7,925 nucleotides of DNA from Thiomargarita sp. GTDB lineage: Bacteria > Pseudomonadota > Gammaproteobacteria > Beggiatoales > Beggiatoaceae. Below the pieces are notes generated by a model, which saw only the letters and a program-made list of their open reading frames with translations, did not search any database and was not told where the DNA came from. The DNA is taken from positions 1 to 7,925 of the forward strand of contig JAUXCJ010000032.1 of assembly GCA_030618965.1 (NCBI GenBank). The letters are read 5' to 3'. Shown piece after piece: positions 1 to 6,876 of this stretch. Each line of letters starts with the position of its first letter. Position 1 is the first letter of the stretch. A program made the position numbers and the translations under genes.

Positions 1-53
1 CACGTCACAACACAGTGCCTCATTGCCCCGACACGCCCTGCTGCGTTCGCTCC

Positions 54-183
54 CCTTATCCCTTTTCTTTGGGATAAGGAATCGCTCTCCACAATGTGCT
101 CTACGCTATTATCTTCCCTTTTTCTCTCGAAAAAGGGGATAGCTATCGGGGACTGCTCGCCTTTCCTTGGCTCGCAGCGATAG
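54..183. repeat. Run of three hairpins, probable dispersed palindromic (REP/BIME-like) element
   Basis: Three separate stem-loops lie one after another. The first is a perfect 9-bp stem, 54-62 with 71-79 (CCTTATCCC / GGGATAAGG), with an 8-base loop. The second is an 8-bp stem, 116-123 with 130-137 (CCCTTTTT / AAAAAGGG), with a 6-base loop; GCTAT at 105-109 and ATAGC at 139-143 can extend it across an asymmetric loop. The third pairs 143-148 with 178-183 (CTATCG / CGATAG) and, inside that, 153-161 with 169-177 (7 of 9 pairs, with two adjacent G/A mismatches in the minus-strand RNA). A perfect 10-bp palindrome, GATAGCTATC, at 138-147 joins the second and third hairpins. No stem is followed by a T tract on either strand, so these are not intrinsic terminators. 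The density of palindromes at the 3' end of an operon is typical of dispersed extragenic repeats, but copy number cannot be seen from one window. Bases 1-53 are more GC-rich, hold no gene I can support, and may belong to the same element. Confidence 0.6.
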
Positions 184-2031
184 AATATCAAGCTTCAACA
201 TCATGCGACGAATGGAAATACTAATTTTTTCTTTCTTTTCAAATTCACGTATTTTATCTATAGATATTAATTTGGAAGATATCCATATTTCAGGTATCAC
301 TTCTTTTTTAAGAGAGTCTTTCCAGTCTATAAGACTCTTAATGGGTAGCCCAGATAAGTTAAGCTGTCTTTTTTGAGCATTGTCATCAATAAATCCTATC
401 ACACCGAACGTCTTGAATTCTGGATTGGAGAAAATTTCTTCTAAAAGTATTTTCCCCCCTTTACCTGCACCGTAAATTAAGATCGGCTGGCACTGCCTAT
501 TTTGAATATTTTTCAACGGTATGCTCAACATATGGTCAAAAAACCGGAAACTTAAGCGCGTTGCTATGATTACTAGAAATAAAAGCAAGCCAAAAATTAG
601 GTACGCTCCTCGCGATTGTCCCATTTCAAAACGGTTGAATATCACTAATGTTGCCAAACTCAGTATAACTCCACCTGCGATACCAAATACATAACGAGAT
701 ATATCTGGAACTGAAATAAAATCCCATTGCACGCGGTAAATACCAGAGATAAAAAATGCAAGCAGACAGGTAGGTATAACAAGGGGTAGGGTGTTGAGGA
801 TTGATTTAGAAACTTGGTATGAAAGAACGCCATCAAACCTTAAGAAATAGGCAGCATAATAACACACGACAATGAGAACCAAATCCAACAAAATTATACT
901 GACATACCATTTATAGTGAAAATAGCTGATGATTTGCGTCCAAGTGGGCGGATCCATTTCGTCCTTAGCTCTTCGAACAGTTTTATGATTTAGGTAAATG
1001 CCTAGTAAAAGCATAATAATGACAAAGCTACTAAATAAAAGTAAAGCATAATCAATATAACGCTGCATTACCACCGCAATAAATCCGGCAAAAAGTGCGA
1101 AACTGTAAAATATCCATAAAACTTGCTTGTCTTTGAACCCTAGCGATAGTAGACGATGTGATACATGATCCAATCCACCCTGAGAAGCTCTTTCAGCTCG
1201 CCATTTCCTAGTAATTGTTACTAAGGTCGTATCAAAAATAGCTATGCTTAAAATGGTTGCTGGTATGATTAAAGCCAAAATGGAGATTGTATTGGTTTTT
1301 ACAATGCCGAAATATCCATTAAGTTCATTCGGAATAGCAAGCGATGCCAATACATAGCCAATAAATAAGCTGCCAGAATCTCCCATGAAGATGCTGGCTG
1401 GTGGTCGGTTATAAATCCAGAAGCCTAATAAAGCTGCCATCAGTGATAGAGCAATAGGGATAGCTAACAATTCTGTAGGGGAAGTAAAAACGGAAAGTAT
1501 CACTACAGTTCCCACCGCGAGAAAAACTACGCCTGATGATAAGCCATCCATATTGTCCAGCATATTAACGGCATTGATAATGCCAATAAACCAAAAATAG
1601 GTGATCAGCATATTTAATATCTGGATTTGAGTAACTGGAATAACGGCTCCTGCCATAATGAACAAGCTTGCGGCAATCAATTGTACTAATAATTTGGTCG
1701 TCGGACGATATTCTTTTAGATCATCAAGCCATCCACACATAAACATCAGTAAAGCACCTACACCGAGTGCTATGCCTTGCCTTATCCAACCAATTTCAGT
1801 CCATAATGCGAGCCAGTTGTGGGGAAAATAGTTGACAAACGTGACAATGAGTCCAATTAAAAAAGCGGGATAGAATCCTATTCCACCATGCAAGGCTGTG
1901 GTTTTGTTGTTGTGCAATCGCTCTTTGCGAGGTTGCGCAATCCAGTCATATCTTACCGCAAGCCATCGTACAATCCCCACCCCTGCTACCGAAGTGATAA
2001 ATACAAATAAACTGAGCAAAAGCAAATTCAT
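109..2031 (-). CDS. Polyprenyl-phosphate sugar-1-phosphate transferase (WecA/WbpL/MraY-like) fused to a CapD/PglF-type membrane and Rossmann region
   Basis: This 640-residue inner-membrane protein probably starts lipid-linked glycan synthesis by moving a sugar-1-phosphate from a UDP-sugar to undecaprenyl phosphate. Residues 1-347 form the multi-pass transferase. They carry HGGIG (48-52), the DD pair (103-104), NMLDNMDG (156-163), GDSGS (217-221) and HVSHRL (289-294), which match the conserved cytoplasmic loops of the WecA/MraY family. Residues about 370-495 form a second hydrophobic block of about four segments like the N-terminus of FlaA1/CapD/PglF proteins. Residues about 515-612 are a Rossmann fold with a glycine-rich loop (YGAGKGG, 520-526) and GFIDD (546-550). 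The SDR catalytic domain of CapD/PglF (YxxxK) is absent. The last 20 or so residues are basic and are encoded by the palindromic DNA at 112-183, so they look acquired. The ATG lies 3 bases after the epimerase stop, without a clear ribosome binding site, which suggests translational coupling. The donor sugar cannot be told from sequence. Confidence 0.88.
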   Translation of the reverse strand: MNLLLLSLFVFITSVAGVGIVRWLAVRYDWIAQPRKERLHNNKTTALHGGIGFYPAFLIGLIVTFVNYFPHNWLALWTEIGWIRQGIALGVGALLMFMCGWLDDLKEYRPTTKLLVQLIAASLFIMAGAVIPVTQIQILNMLITYFWFIGIINAVNMLDNMDGLSSGVVFLAVGTVVILSVFTSPTELLAIPIALSLMAALLGFWIYNRPPASIFMGDSGSLFIGYVLASLAIPNELNGYFGIVKTNTISILALIIPATILSIAIFDTTLVTITRKWRAERASQGGLDHVSHRLLSLGFKDKQVLWIFYSFALFAGFIAVVMQRYIDYALLLFSSFVIIMLLLGIYLNHKTVRRAKDEMDPPTWTQIISYFHYKWYVSIILLDLVLIVVCYYAAYFLRFDGVLSYQVSKSILNTLPLVIPTCLLAFFISGIYRVQWDFISVPDISRYVFGIAGGVILSLATLVIFNRFEMGQSRGAYLIFGLLLFLVIIATRLSFRFFDHMLSIPLKNIQNRQCQPILIYGAGKGGKILLEEIFSNPEFKTFGVIGFIDDNAQKRQLNLSGLPIKSLIDWKDSLKKEVIPEIWISSKLISIDKIREFEKKEKISISIRRMMLKLDILSLRAKERRAVPDSYPLFREKKGR

Positions 2032-2034
2032 AAT

Positions 2035-3009
2035 TTAGCTAAGGCTTTTGTAGTACGAAATCACATCTCTAATAATTTCGTCCAGAGTTAGAGTAGGCAC
2101 TTCCCCAATGAGACTTGCCAATTTTTTTGTTGATGGAACTCGTCTTTGCATATCCTCAAATTCTTTTGGATAGGCCACATCATAAGGAATTAGTTTTATT
2201 TCAGAACTACTTCCGATTTTCTCTTTAATTTTTTCTGCTAGTGCAAAAATTGAGACTTCCTCAACACCACCAATATTTACTACTTCACCATTTGCTTGGG
2301 GAGATTCCATCAGTTTCAATAAACCTTGTATTACATTTTTTACATGCGTAAAGGTGCGGGTTTGTTTGCCATCTCCGTAAACAGTGATGGGATCATTTTT
2401 CAAAGCTTGGGTCACAAAGCGTGGAAGTACCATTCCGTACCGCTCAGTTTGACGTGGGCCAACGGTATTAAATAGACGCACAATCCTTAAATCCAGTTTT
2501 TTGGTCTTATGGTAAGCCAGCGCGGTAAATTCATCAATGAGTTTGGAGGCTGCATAACTCCAACGAGATTTTATTGAGGGACCATAAACACTATCATCTG
2601 TTTCAACAAGGGGCGCATGGTCATGTTTGCCGTAAACCTCTGATGTGGAAGCAATCAATACTTTTTTCTTAAACTTATCACACATTTGAAGCACGCACTC
2701 GGTACCCCCAACATTGGTAATAATGGATGTTAGAGGATTGTCGATAATATATTGTACACCCACCGCAGCGGCAAGGTGATAAACGACATCACATATACCT
2801 ACAAGCTCCGTCATCTTGTCAGTATTTAACACGGTGTCAATCGTCACAAATAGCTTATCTTTATAATTATCAGCTTTCAAATGATCAATATTGTCAAGAG
2901 TTCCCGTAGATAAATCGTCAATAATATAGACTTCATCTCCACGTTCAAGACAAGTTTCCGCTAAGTGCGATCCGATAAATCCGGCTCCGCCTGTAATTAA
3001 GATTCTCAA
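2035..3009 (-). CDS. NAD-dependent epimerase/dehydratase, extended SDR family (UDP-sugar 4-epimerase or UDP-glucuronate decarboxylase-like)
   Basis: This cytosolic extended SDR of 324 residues, the usual length for the family, probably converts one nucleotide sugar into another for the glycosyltransferases encoded beside it. The NAD-binding Rossmann motif GGAGFIG is at residues 7-13 and the acidic DD that follows beta-strand 2 is at 31-32. The catalytic serine/threonine region is STSEVYG (121-127) and the active-site YAASK is at 152-156. NTVGPRQ (181-187) and YGDGKQTRTFTHV (211-223) are sugar-nucleotide-binding signatures typical of UDP-xylose synthase and UDP-glucose 4-epimerase relatives. 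The C-terminal RRVPSTKKL (289-297) matches the R-x-x-D/S-T-x-K pattern of that group. Substrate and exact reaction cannot be settled: 4-epimerisation, decarboxylation and dehydration all share this fold. The start is TTG, chosen because AAGGAG sits 6 bases upstream and the glycine-rich motif begins a few residues later. The stop is 3 bases before the initiating transferase ATG, so the two are co-transcribed. Confidence 0.88.
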   Translation of the reverse strand: MRILITGGAGFIGSHLAETCLERGDEVYIIDDLSTGTLDNIDHLKADNYKDKLFVTIDTVLNTDKMTELVGICDVVYHLAAAVGVQYIIDNPLTSIITNVGGTECVLQMCDKFKKKVLIASTSEVYGKHDHAPLVETDDSVYGPSIKSRWSYAASKLIDEFTALAYHKTKKLDLRIVRLFNTVGPRQTERYGMVLPRFVTQALKNDPITVYGDGKQTRTFTHVKNVIQGLLKLMESPQANGEVVNIGGVEEVSIFALAEKIKEKIGSSSEIKLIPYDVAYPKEFEDMQRRVPSTKKLASLIGEVPTLTLDEIIRDVISYYKSLS

Positions 3010-3015
3010 ATTATT

Positions 3016-3021
3016 CTCCTT
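3016..3021 (-). promoter_or_regulatory. Strong ribosome binding site deciding a TTG start
   Basis: On the minus strand AAGGAG is followed by six A/T bases and then TTG at 3009-3007. No ATG or GTG fits this spacing, and the downstream frame begins directly with the conserved RILITGGAGFIG segment. The site therefore supports TTG as the epimerase start. It is the clearest Shine-Dalgarno sequence in the window. The 38-base gap before the gene (3010-3047) otherwise shows no terminator. Confidence 0.8.
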
Positions 3022-3047
3022 ATAGTAAGTCGTTAAATGCTTTTGAA

Positions 3048-4157
3048 CTATTCGTATGCTTTAAAAATTTTTTGTATCACTATTTGTTCATCGAATTCTG
3101 TACAGATTTTTTTCCTGCCAGCCAAACCCATGCGTTGACATAACTCAGCATCATTAATCAATTTTTCCATAGCAGCTGCTAAAGCTTCACTATTTTGTAC
3201 CGGTACAAGAAAGCCATTAATCCCATCGTCAACCGTTTCCCGGCATCCAATTCCGTCTGTTGTTATGAGTGGCTTTCCCATAGCAGCACCTTCTAAAAGG
3301 GCGATTGGAATACCTTCTCGATAATAGGATGGTAGCACGATTACATCAGCTTTTGCGATATGTTCGCGTACATCAACAACTTCACCTAACCATTCAACAA
3401 TGCCTTGTTTTTTCCAGTCAAGTAGGTCTTTTTCTGGCACAACACTGGGGCTGCTTATATCACGTCCACCCAATAGGGTAAAAGTGACATCAGGATATTT
3501 TTCTTTAATGAGTTTTGCCGCTTCTGCATAAATGTAAACGCCTTTTTCACGGATTAAACGCGCCATCATTAAAAAATGTCGAGCAGGTTGGGGAGAGCTT
3601 GCATACTTTGGTGAAAATTTAGTGGTATTAACCCCTTCGCTGGGCAGTAGCTTGGTTTTTTCTACAGATACTAGTCTCCTTTGAATAAATAGTTCTTTGT
3701 CTTCATTATTGAGGAAAAAGACGGTTTGACAATGTTTGAGCGCATTTTTATACAACCATTCAACGGTGGCTCTCAACCAAGATTTACCTGTTGTAAAAAC
3801 ATAGCCTAATCCGGTAATTGTCACAACAACTTTAGGAACACGAGCCCATTTAGTAGCTAGTCCGCCATAGATGACCGGTTTAATGGTAAATAAATGAACA
3901 ATGTCAGGTTTTTCCTTTTTAAGGAGAGCCACCAATTTAAATAACAAGTAAATATCTGAGAATGGATTGATACCCGTCTTATTGACAGGTAAGTCGATGA
4001 AGACAAAACCAGCATCTCTTATTTTTTGTTCAAAACCATCACCAGAGACACCTGCGCCTATTACATTGATACCTTTATTTTTGAGTTCCTGCATAAGTCC
4101 GATGCGAAAGTTATACAATGTCCAAGAACAGCGGGATATCAGGAGTATTTTTTTCAT
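3048..4157 (-). CDS. GT4-family glycosyltransferase, PglA-like (GT-B fold)
   Basis: This 369-residue retaining glycosyltransferase with a GT-B fold probably transfers a sugar from a nucleotide donor to the growing undecaprenyl-linked oligosaccharide at the cytoplasmic face of the inner membrane. The N-terminal acceptor half begins with KKILLISRCSWTLYNFR and contains KPDIVHLFTIKP (83-94) and TGLGYVF (115-121), an arrangement like PglA and related N-acetylgalactosaminyl- or galactosyltransferases. The C-terminal donor half has ARLIREKG (199-206), where the basic residues normally contact donor phosphates. It also has the EX7E motif, E281 and E289, in EGIPIALLEGAAMGKP. The PglA resemblance is only a family-level reading and does not identify the sugar. 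Its ATG directly follows the TAA of the preceding GT4 gene with no bases between and no obvious ribosome binding site, so coupled translation is likely. There is no hydrophobic signal, in keeping with a peripheral membrane enzyme. Confidence 0.88.
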   Translation of the reverse strand: MKKILLISRCSWTLYNFRIGLMQELKNKGINVIGAGVSGDGFEQKIRDAGFVFIDLPVNKTGINPFSDIYLLFKLVALLKKEKPDIVHLFTIKPVIYGGLATKWARVPKVVVTITGLGYVFTTGKSWLRATVEWLYKNALKHCQTVFFLNNEDKELFIQRRLVSVEKTKLLPSEGVNTTKFSPKYASSPQPARHFLMMARLIREKGVYIYAEAAKLIKEKYPDVTFTLLGGRDISSPSVVPEKDLLDWKKQGIVEWLGEVVDVREHIAKADVIVLPSYYREGIPIALLEGAAMGKPLITTDGIGCRETVDDGINGFLVPVQNSEALAAAMEKLINDAELCQRMGLAGRKKICTEFDEQIVIQKIFKAYE

Positions 4158-5333
4158 TTAAGTTGCTACCATATCTGTTAACAGATTTATAATTTTACCC
4201 ATTTGTACGGAACGGTCATAATATTTTTCTACCCGCTCACGACCAGCTTTACCCATTTTATGGCGTAATTCTGAAGATCTGGCTAATTTAATCAAGGCTG
4301 CAAGCAATTGTTCAGAGTCATCGCCGTCAAATAGTAAGCCGGTTTCGCCATCGACGATTACTTCTGGGATACCGCTAGTACGTGCGCCTATTACTGGCTT
4401 ATTGCAGGCCATTGCTTCCCCAATAACAAGTGGTAAGCCCTCTTGTCGAGAGGGTATGACTAAAATGTCGATAGCATGTATGATAGCAAGTACATCTTCT
4501 CGAAAGCCTAAGAATATTGCTTGTTGATGGGATCGATTGGGGAGATTTTGTAAATAGGTTTGATCCTCATCGTTGCTGCCAGCAGAACCGATGATAAGCA
4601 ACAAAGCATTTGGTATTTGCGCCACTAAGGCTGGCAAGATGGCTAATACACGATCCTGTCCTTTACGCGGAGTAATGGAACCCACTATGGCAAAAACAAG
4701 GGCATCATCTTTAATACCAATTTCTGAGCGTGTCAACGCTTGGACTGCATCTATAACAGCAACATCCGCGCCATCCGATACTGTTGATAGTCGATTACGA
4801 TAGTACTTGAGTTGCCAAGTCGGAAACTTGACTTTGACTGCCTCCGCAATAAAAGCAACTTTATTGGCCAAGGGAAGTTGTAGCCAATCGAGCCAGCCGT
4901 GGGGGCGATCTAACTTGTCCCAAATCATCACCGGAATGCCTAAGCTGCGGGCGGCAATACCAACTGTTAGCAATCCTCGCATGTCGTTGCAAAAGACTCC
5001 TTCGATCTGCTTTTCTTTTAGGACTCTGCGAATCCGAGCGATATATTTTAGCACCTGCCAACCAAAAAATAGTTTACGCAAACCGCGATAGCGATAAACC
5101 GCTCCACCATAGTTTGCAAGCAAGGCTGGATACTCAAATTGGATCACTTCACACCCTATTTGTTGTTGTACAGCATTGACAAATGGCCCCTCTGCCGTAA
5201 CGCTAACGATGCTCTCAAGCTGTGTAGGATCGCATTTTTGCAACAAGGTAAGCATTGTCTTTTGCTGCCCAAAAATGACATGGGGGTAACTTTCGACAAA
5301 TAATACTCTCCATGGGTGTTCGTTTTTTTTCAT
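4158..5333 (-). CDS. GT4-family glycosyltransferase (GT-B fold)
   Basis: This 391-residue retaining glycosyltransferase is a probable sugar-adding enzyme of the polysaccharide unit, acting in the cytoplasm on a lipid-linked acceptor. The N-terminal half starts with WRVLFVESYPHVIFGQQKTM, where the usual glycine-rich acceptor loop (GGAE in many relatives) is replaced by FGQQK. The C-terminal half has GSITPRKGQDR (218-228) as donor-phosphate loop and the EX7E pair E298/E306 in EGLPLVIGEAMAC, followed by GIPEVI and GLLF, all typical of the Glycos_transf_1 domain. The donor sugar is unknown. The ATG is the only sensible start because a TAG stop lies in frame four codons upstream, but no Shine-Dalgarno sequence is visible before it. 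It sits directly downstream of a strong terminator, so it needs read-through or its own promoter. Hand counts of three 60-base blocks (4621-4680, 4861-4920, 4921-4980) give 50-55% GC, against about one third in blocks from the two genes at 109-3009. That suggests a separate origin. Confidence 0.88.
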   Translation of the reverse strand: MKKNEHPWRVLFVESYPHVIFGQQKTMLTLLQKCDPTQLESIVSVTAEGPFVNAVQQQIGCEVIQFEYPALLANYGGAVYRYRGLRKLFFGWQVLKYIARIRRVLKEKQIEGVFCNDMRGLLTVGIAARSLGIPVMIWDKLDRPHGWLDWLQLPLANKVAFIAEAVKVKFPTWQLKYYRNRLSTVSDGADVAVIDAVQALTRSEIGIKDDALVFAIVGSITPRKGQDRVLAILPALVAQIPNALLLIIGSAGSNDEDQTYLQNLPNRSHQQAIFLGFREDVLAIIHAIDILVIPSRQEGLPLVIGEAMACNKPVIGARTSGIPEVIVDGETGLLFDGDDSEQLLAALIKLARSSELRHKMGKAGRERVEKYYDRSVQMGKIINLLTDMVAT

Positions 5334-5361
5334 GTAGTTAGTCTAAAAAATCGGTGATGTC

Positions 5362-5395
5362 AAAAAAAATAGTGCAAGGTATGGCTTGCACTATT
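5362..5395 (-). terminator. Strong rho-independent terminator between the polymerase and GT4 genes
   Basis: In the minus-strand RNA, AAUAGUGCAAG (5395-5385) pairs perfectly over 11 bp with CUUGCACUAUU (5378-5368) around a 6-base loop (CCAUAC). The 3' side runs straight into an unbroken U8 tract (5369-5362). The polymerase stop codon (5396-5394) overlaps the foot of the stem. On the plus strand no T tract follows, so the signal works in one direction. It should end most transcripts from the polymerase side and separate the cluster into two units. Confidence 0.92.
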
Positions 5396-6782
5396 ACCTA
5401 ATCTCAATCTGACATTTAATAACGCCTTTTTCAAGAAACCCTTTTCCGCTAGAACCTAACCTTGGAATTGACATCAAAAGTCCAGCCAAAAGCCAGGTAT
5501 ATCGTTGTCGCACTGAAAACATAAACATACCATAAATAAATAATACTACTAATCCTATCAACAGACTTAATCCCAATAGTCTATTTTGGTGATCTTTACA
5601 TAGCTGTAAACTTCGCCAACTTAAATACCCGACGTTCCAATACCAAAATAGATATATCGTCAGACCAAATAGACCTGTTTCTATCAATAAACCCAAATAG
5701 GTGTTATGAACTTCATTCATGCGGTAAGTAAATGCAAAAAGCTTTGGCCCTATGCCCAAGAATATATTATCCATAGAATCTGTCAGCACCATCTTATTTA
5801 ATTCCTCACGACCTTCATCTAGTTGCCTCTTTCCTTTCATCCAATCAGCCAACATCAAGATGGGACGCTCGTAAGCAGGCGTTTCAATCAGTCCTTTATA
5901 TTCCTGCCCTGTCATTAAGACACTAGCAACAAAAATGGTGATGCTAGTTATGAAAACTATTGCTATAGCCTGGACTTTGGCAAACTCGAATGCTTTGAAA
6001 CGTTTTTCACGAATTGCCACAAAACCAAAACCTGCAAAACAAACTAATAACATCAAATAAACAGTACGACTACCAGTTCCAAACAGAACAACAATGATTG
6101 CCCCACTTAACACCGCAAAAGCAATACGCCATCGTGTTTGTATCTTGCTCCGTAGAACAGCAAGGAATAAGGAAGTTACAAAAATTGGCAACAAAAAGGA
6201 AGCTAGCTGATTTTCAAACTTTAATGTCGAAGAAATGCGTCCAGTGACCTCATCATAGGTCCAAGCGGGTGCACCACCTTTTAAAGCCCAAAGACCAATA
6301 ATGCATACTATAGCAGCACCCAATAACCAAGCATAAATGCATCGGTGCCATTTTTCCCAAGAGTCTACTAACTTCAACACAGTGATAAATATCAATATAC
6401 CATATACATAAACAGCTGTTTCCAGCATGCTGTGAGGGATAATAATATTTGGCATTTGGAAAAGATTGGCCAAAAATGAGAAGACGCAAATAATGATAAA
6501 GCCTATTCCCCAAAATATAACCTGTCGTTGATCGGGCGACAAGGGCTTATTTTGCGACTTTCCTGCTTTTATAAACATAGCAATCCAAGTCATCAATATA
6601 AACACCTCTGTAGCGGCGAATTTATCTCGCACGAGCGGTAAAGTTGGAGTAATCAAAATGCCAGAGGCAAAAATAGCTCCGTAGATACCACGAACAGGTT
6701 CCTGCATAATCCATTTGAATAAAAATATAAAAACAGAGAAACCTAGTAAACCTATGATTAGGAGTATAATAGCATTTTCCAT
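5394..6782 (-). CDS. O-antigen ligase/polymerase family membrane protein (Wzy/WaaL-like)
   Basis: This 462-residue integral membrane protein has about ten or more hydrophobic segments across its length. It carries the signature region of the Wzy_C/O-antigen ligase superfamily. GTGSRTVYLML (about residues 235-245) holds the conserved arginine that follows a transmembrane helix. A large hydrophilic, probably periplasmic, loop of about 60-70 residues follows from about 291. It ends in DNIFLGIGP and VHNTYLGLLIETGLFG (about 338-373), where H359 and N360 fit the family HN motif. Members either polymerise undecaprenyl-linked repeat units (Wzy) or transfer glycan to lipid A core or protein (WaaL/PglL). 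Sequence alone does not separate these; the location within a unit-assembly cluster favours Wzy. I chose ATG at 6782 over the TTG one codon upstream because AAGG (6793-6790) lies 7 bases before the ATG and only 4 before the TTG. The stop overlaps the terminator stem. It is separated from the GT2 gene by 94 bases, unlike the tight spacing of most of the cluster. Confidence 0.88.
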   Translation of the reverse strand: MENAIILLIIGLLGFSVFIFLFKWIMQEPVRGIYGAIFASGILITPTLPLVRDKFAATEVFILMTWIAMFIKAGKSQNKPLSPDQRQVIFWGIGFIIICVFSFLANLFQMPNIIIPHSMLETAVYVYGILIFITVLKLVDSWEKWHRCIYAWLLGAAIVCIIGLWALKGGAPAWTYDEVTGRISSTLKFENQLASFLLPIFVTSLFLAVLRSKIQTRWRIAFAVLSGAIIVVLFGTGSRTVYLMLLVCFAGFGFVAIREKRFKAFEFAKVQAIAIVFITSITIFVASVLMTGQEYKGLIETPAYERPILMLADWMKGKRQLDEGREELNKMVLTDSMDNIFLGIGPKLFAFTYRMNEVHNTYLGLLIETGLFGLTIYLFWYWNVGYLSWRSLQLCKDHQNRLLGLSLLIGLVVLFIYGMFMFSVRQRYTWLLAGLLMSIPRLGSSGKGFLEKGVIKCQIEIR

Positions 6783-6830
6783 CAATAAACCTTAAATTAT
6801 AAATTAATCAACGAAAAAACCTAAAATTTT

Positions 6831-6852
6831 GCCAAAATATCGTAAGTTTGGC
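6831..6852 (-). other. Weak inverted repeat in the GT2-polymerase intergenic gap
   Basis: GCCAAA (6852-6847 on the minus strand) pairs with TTTGGC (6836-6831) around a 10-base loop. The following minus-strand sequence is A/T-rich with AAAATTTT and later a T6 run, not an immediate T tract. It could be a weak terminator or a pause or processing site after the GT2 gene, but a 6-bp stem in an A/T-rich spacer can arise by chance. The rest of this gap (6783-6876) shows no supported gene. Confidence 0.25.
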
Positions 6853-6876
6853 GGCACAATATGGCATTCTTAATCA

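Noticed and set aside
1..140. Intrinsic terminator for the operon end at the hairpins 54-79 or 116-137
   Set aside because: Neither stem is followed by a T tract on the minus strand, and the second lies inside the coding sequence.
4807..5091. Plus-strand open frame of 94 codons
   Set aside because: It is antisense to the GT4 gene, whose motifs are intact; its translation shows no recognisable domain, and open antisense frames are common in the more GC-rich GT4 gene.
5335..5363. Complete sigma-70 promoter built on the TTGACA at 5358-5363
   Set aside because: At 17-base spacing the -10 position reads TAACTA, a poor match, and transcription would begin inside the GT4 coding sequence; TAGACT fits better but only at 13 bases.
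6253..6513. Minus-strand open frame of 86 codons in another frame of the polymerase gene
   Set aside because: It lies entirely within the polymerase coding sequence, has no ribosome binding site seen, and has no domain.
6783..6785. TTG as the polymerase start, one codon before the ATG
   Set aside because: The AAGG site is only 4 bases from TTG but 7 from the ATG, and ATG is the stronger start codon.
6796..6801. TATAAT as the promoter of the polymerase gene
   Set aside because: The -35 position at 17-base spacing reads TTAGGT, a weak match, and the start site would fall at or after the ribosome binding site. The spacer is very A/T-rich, so chance is likely.
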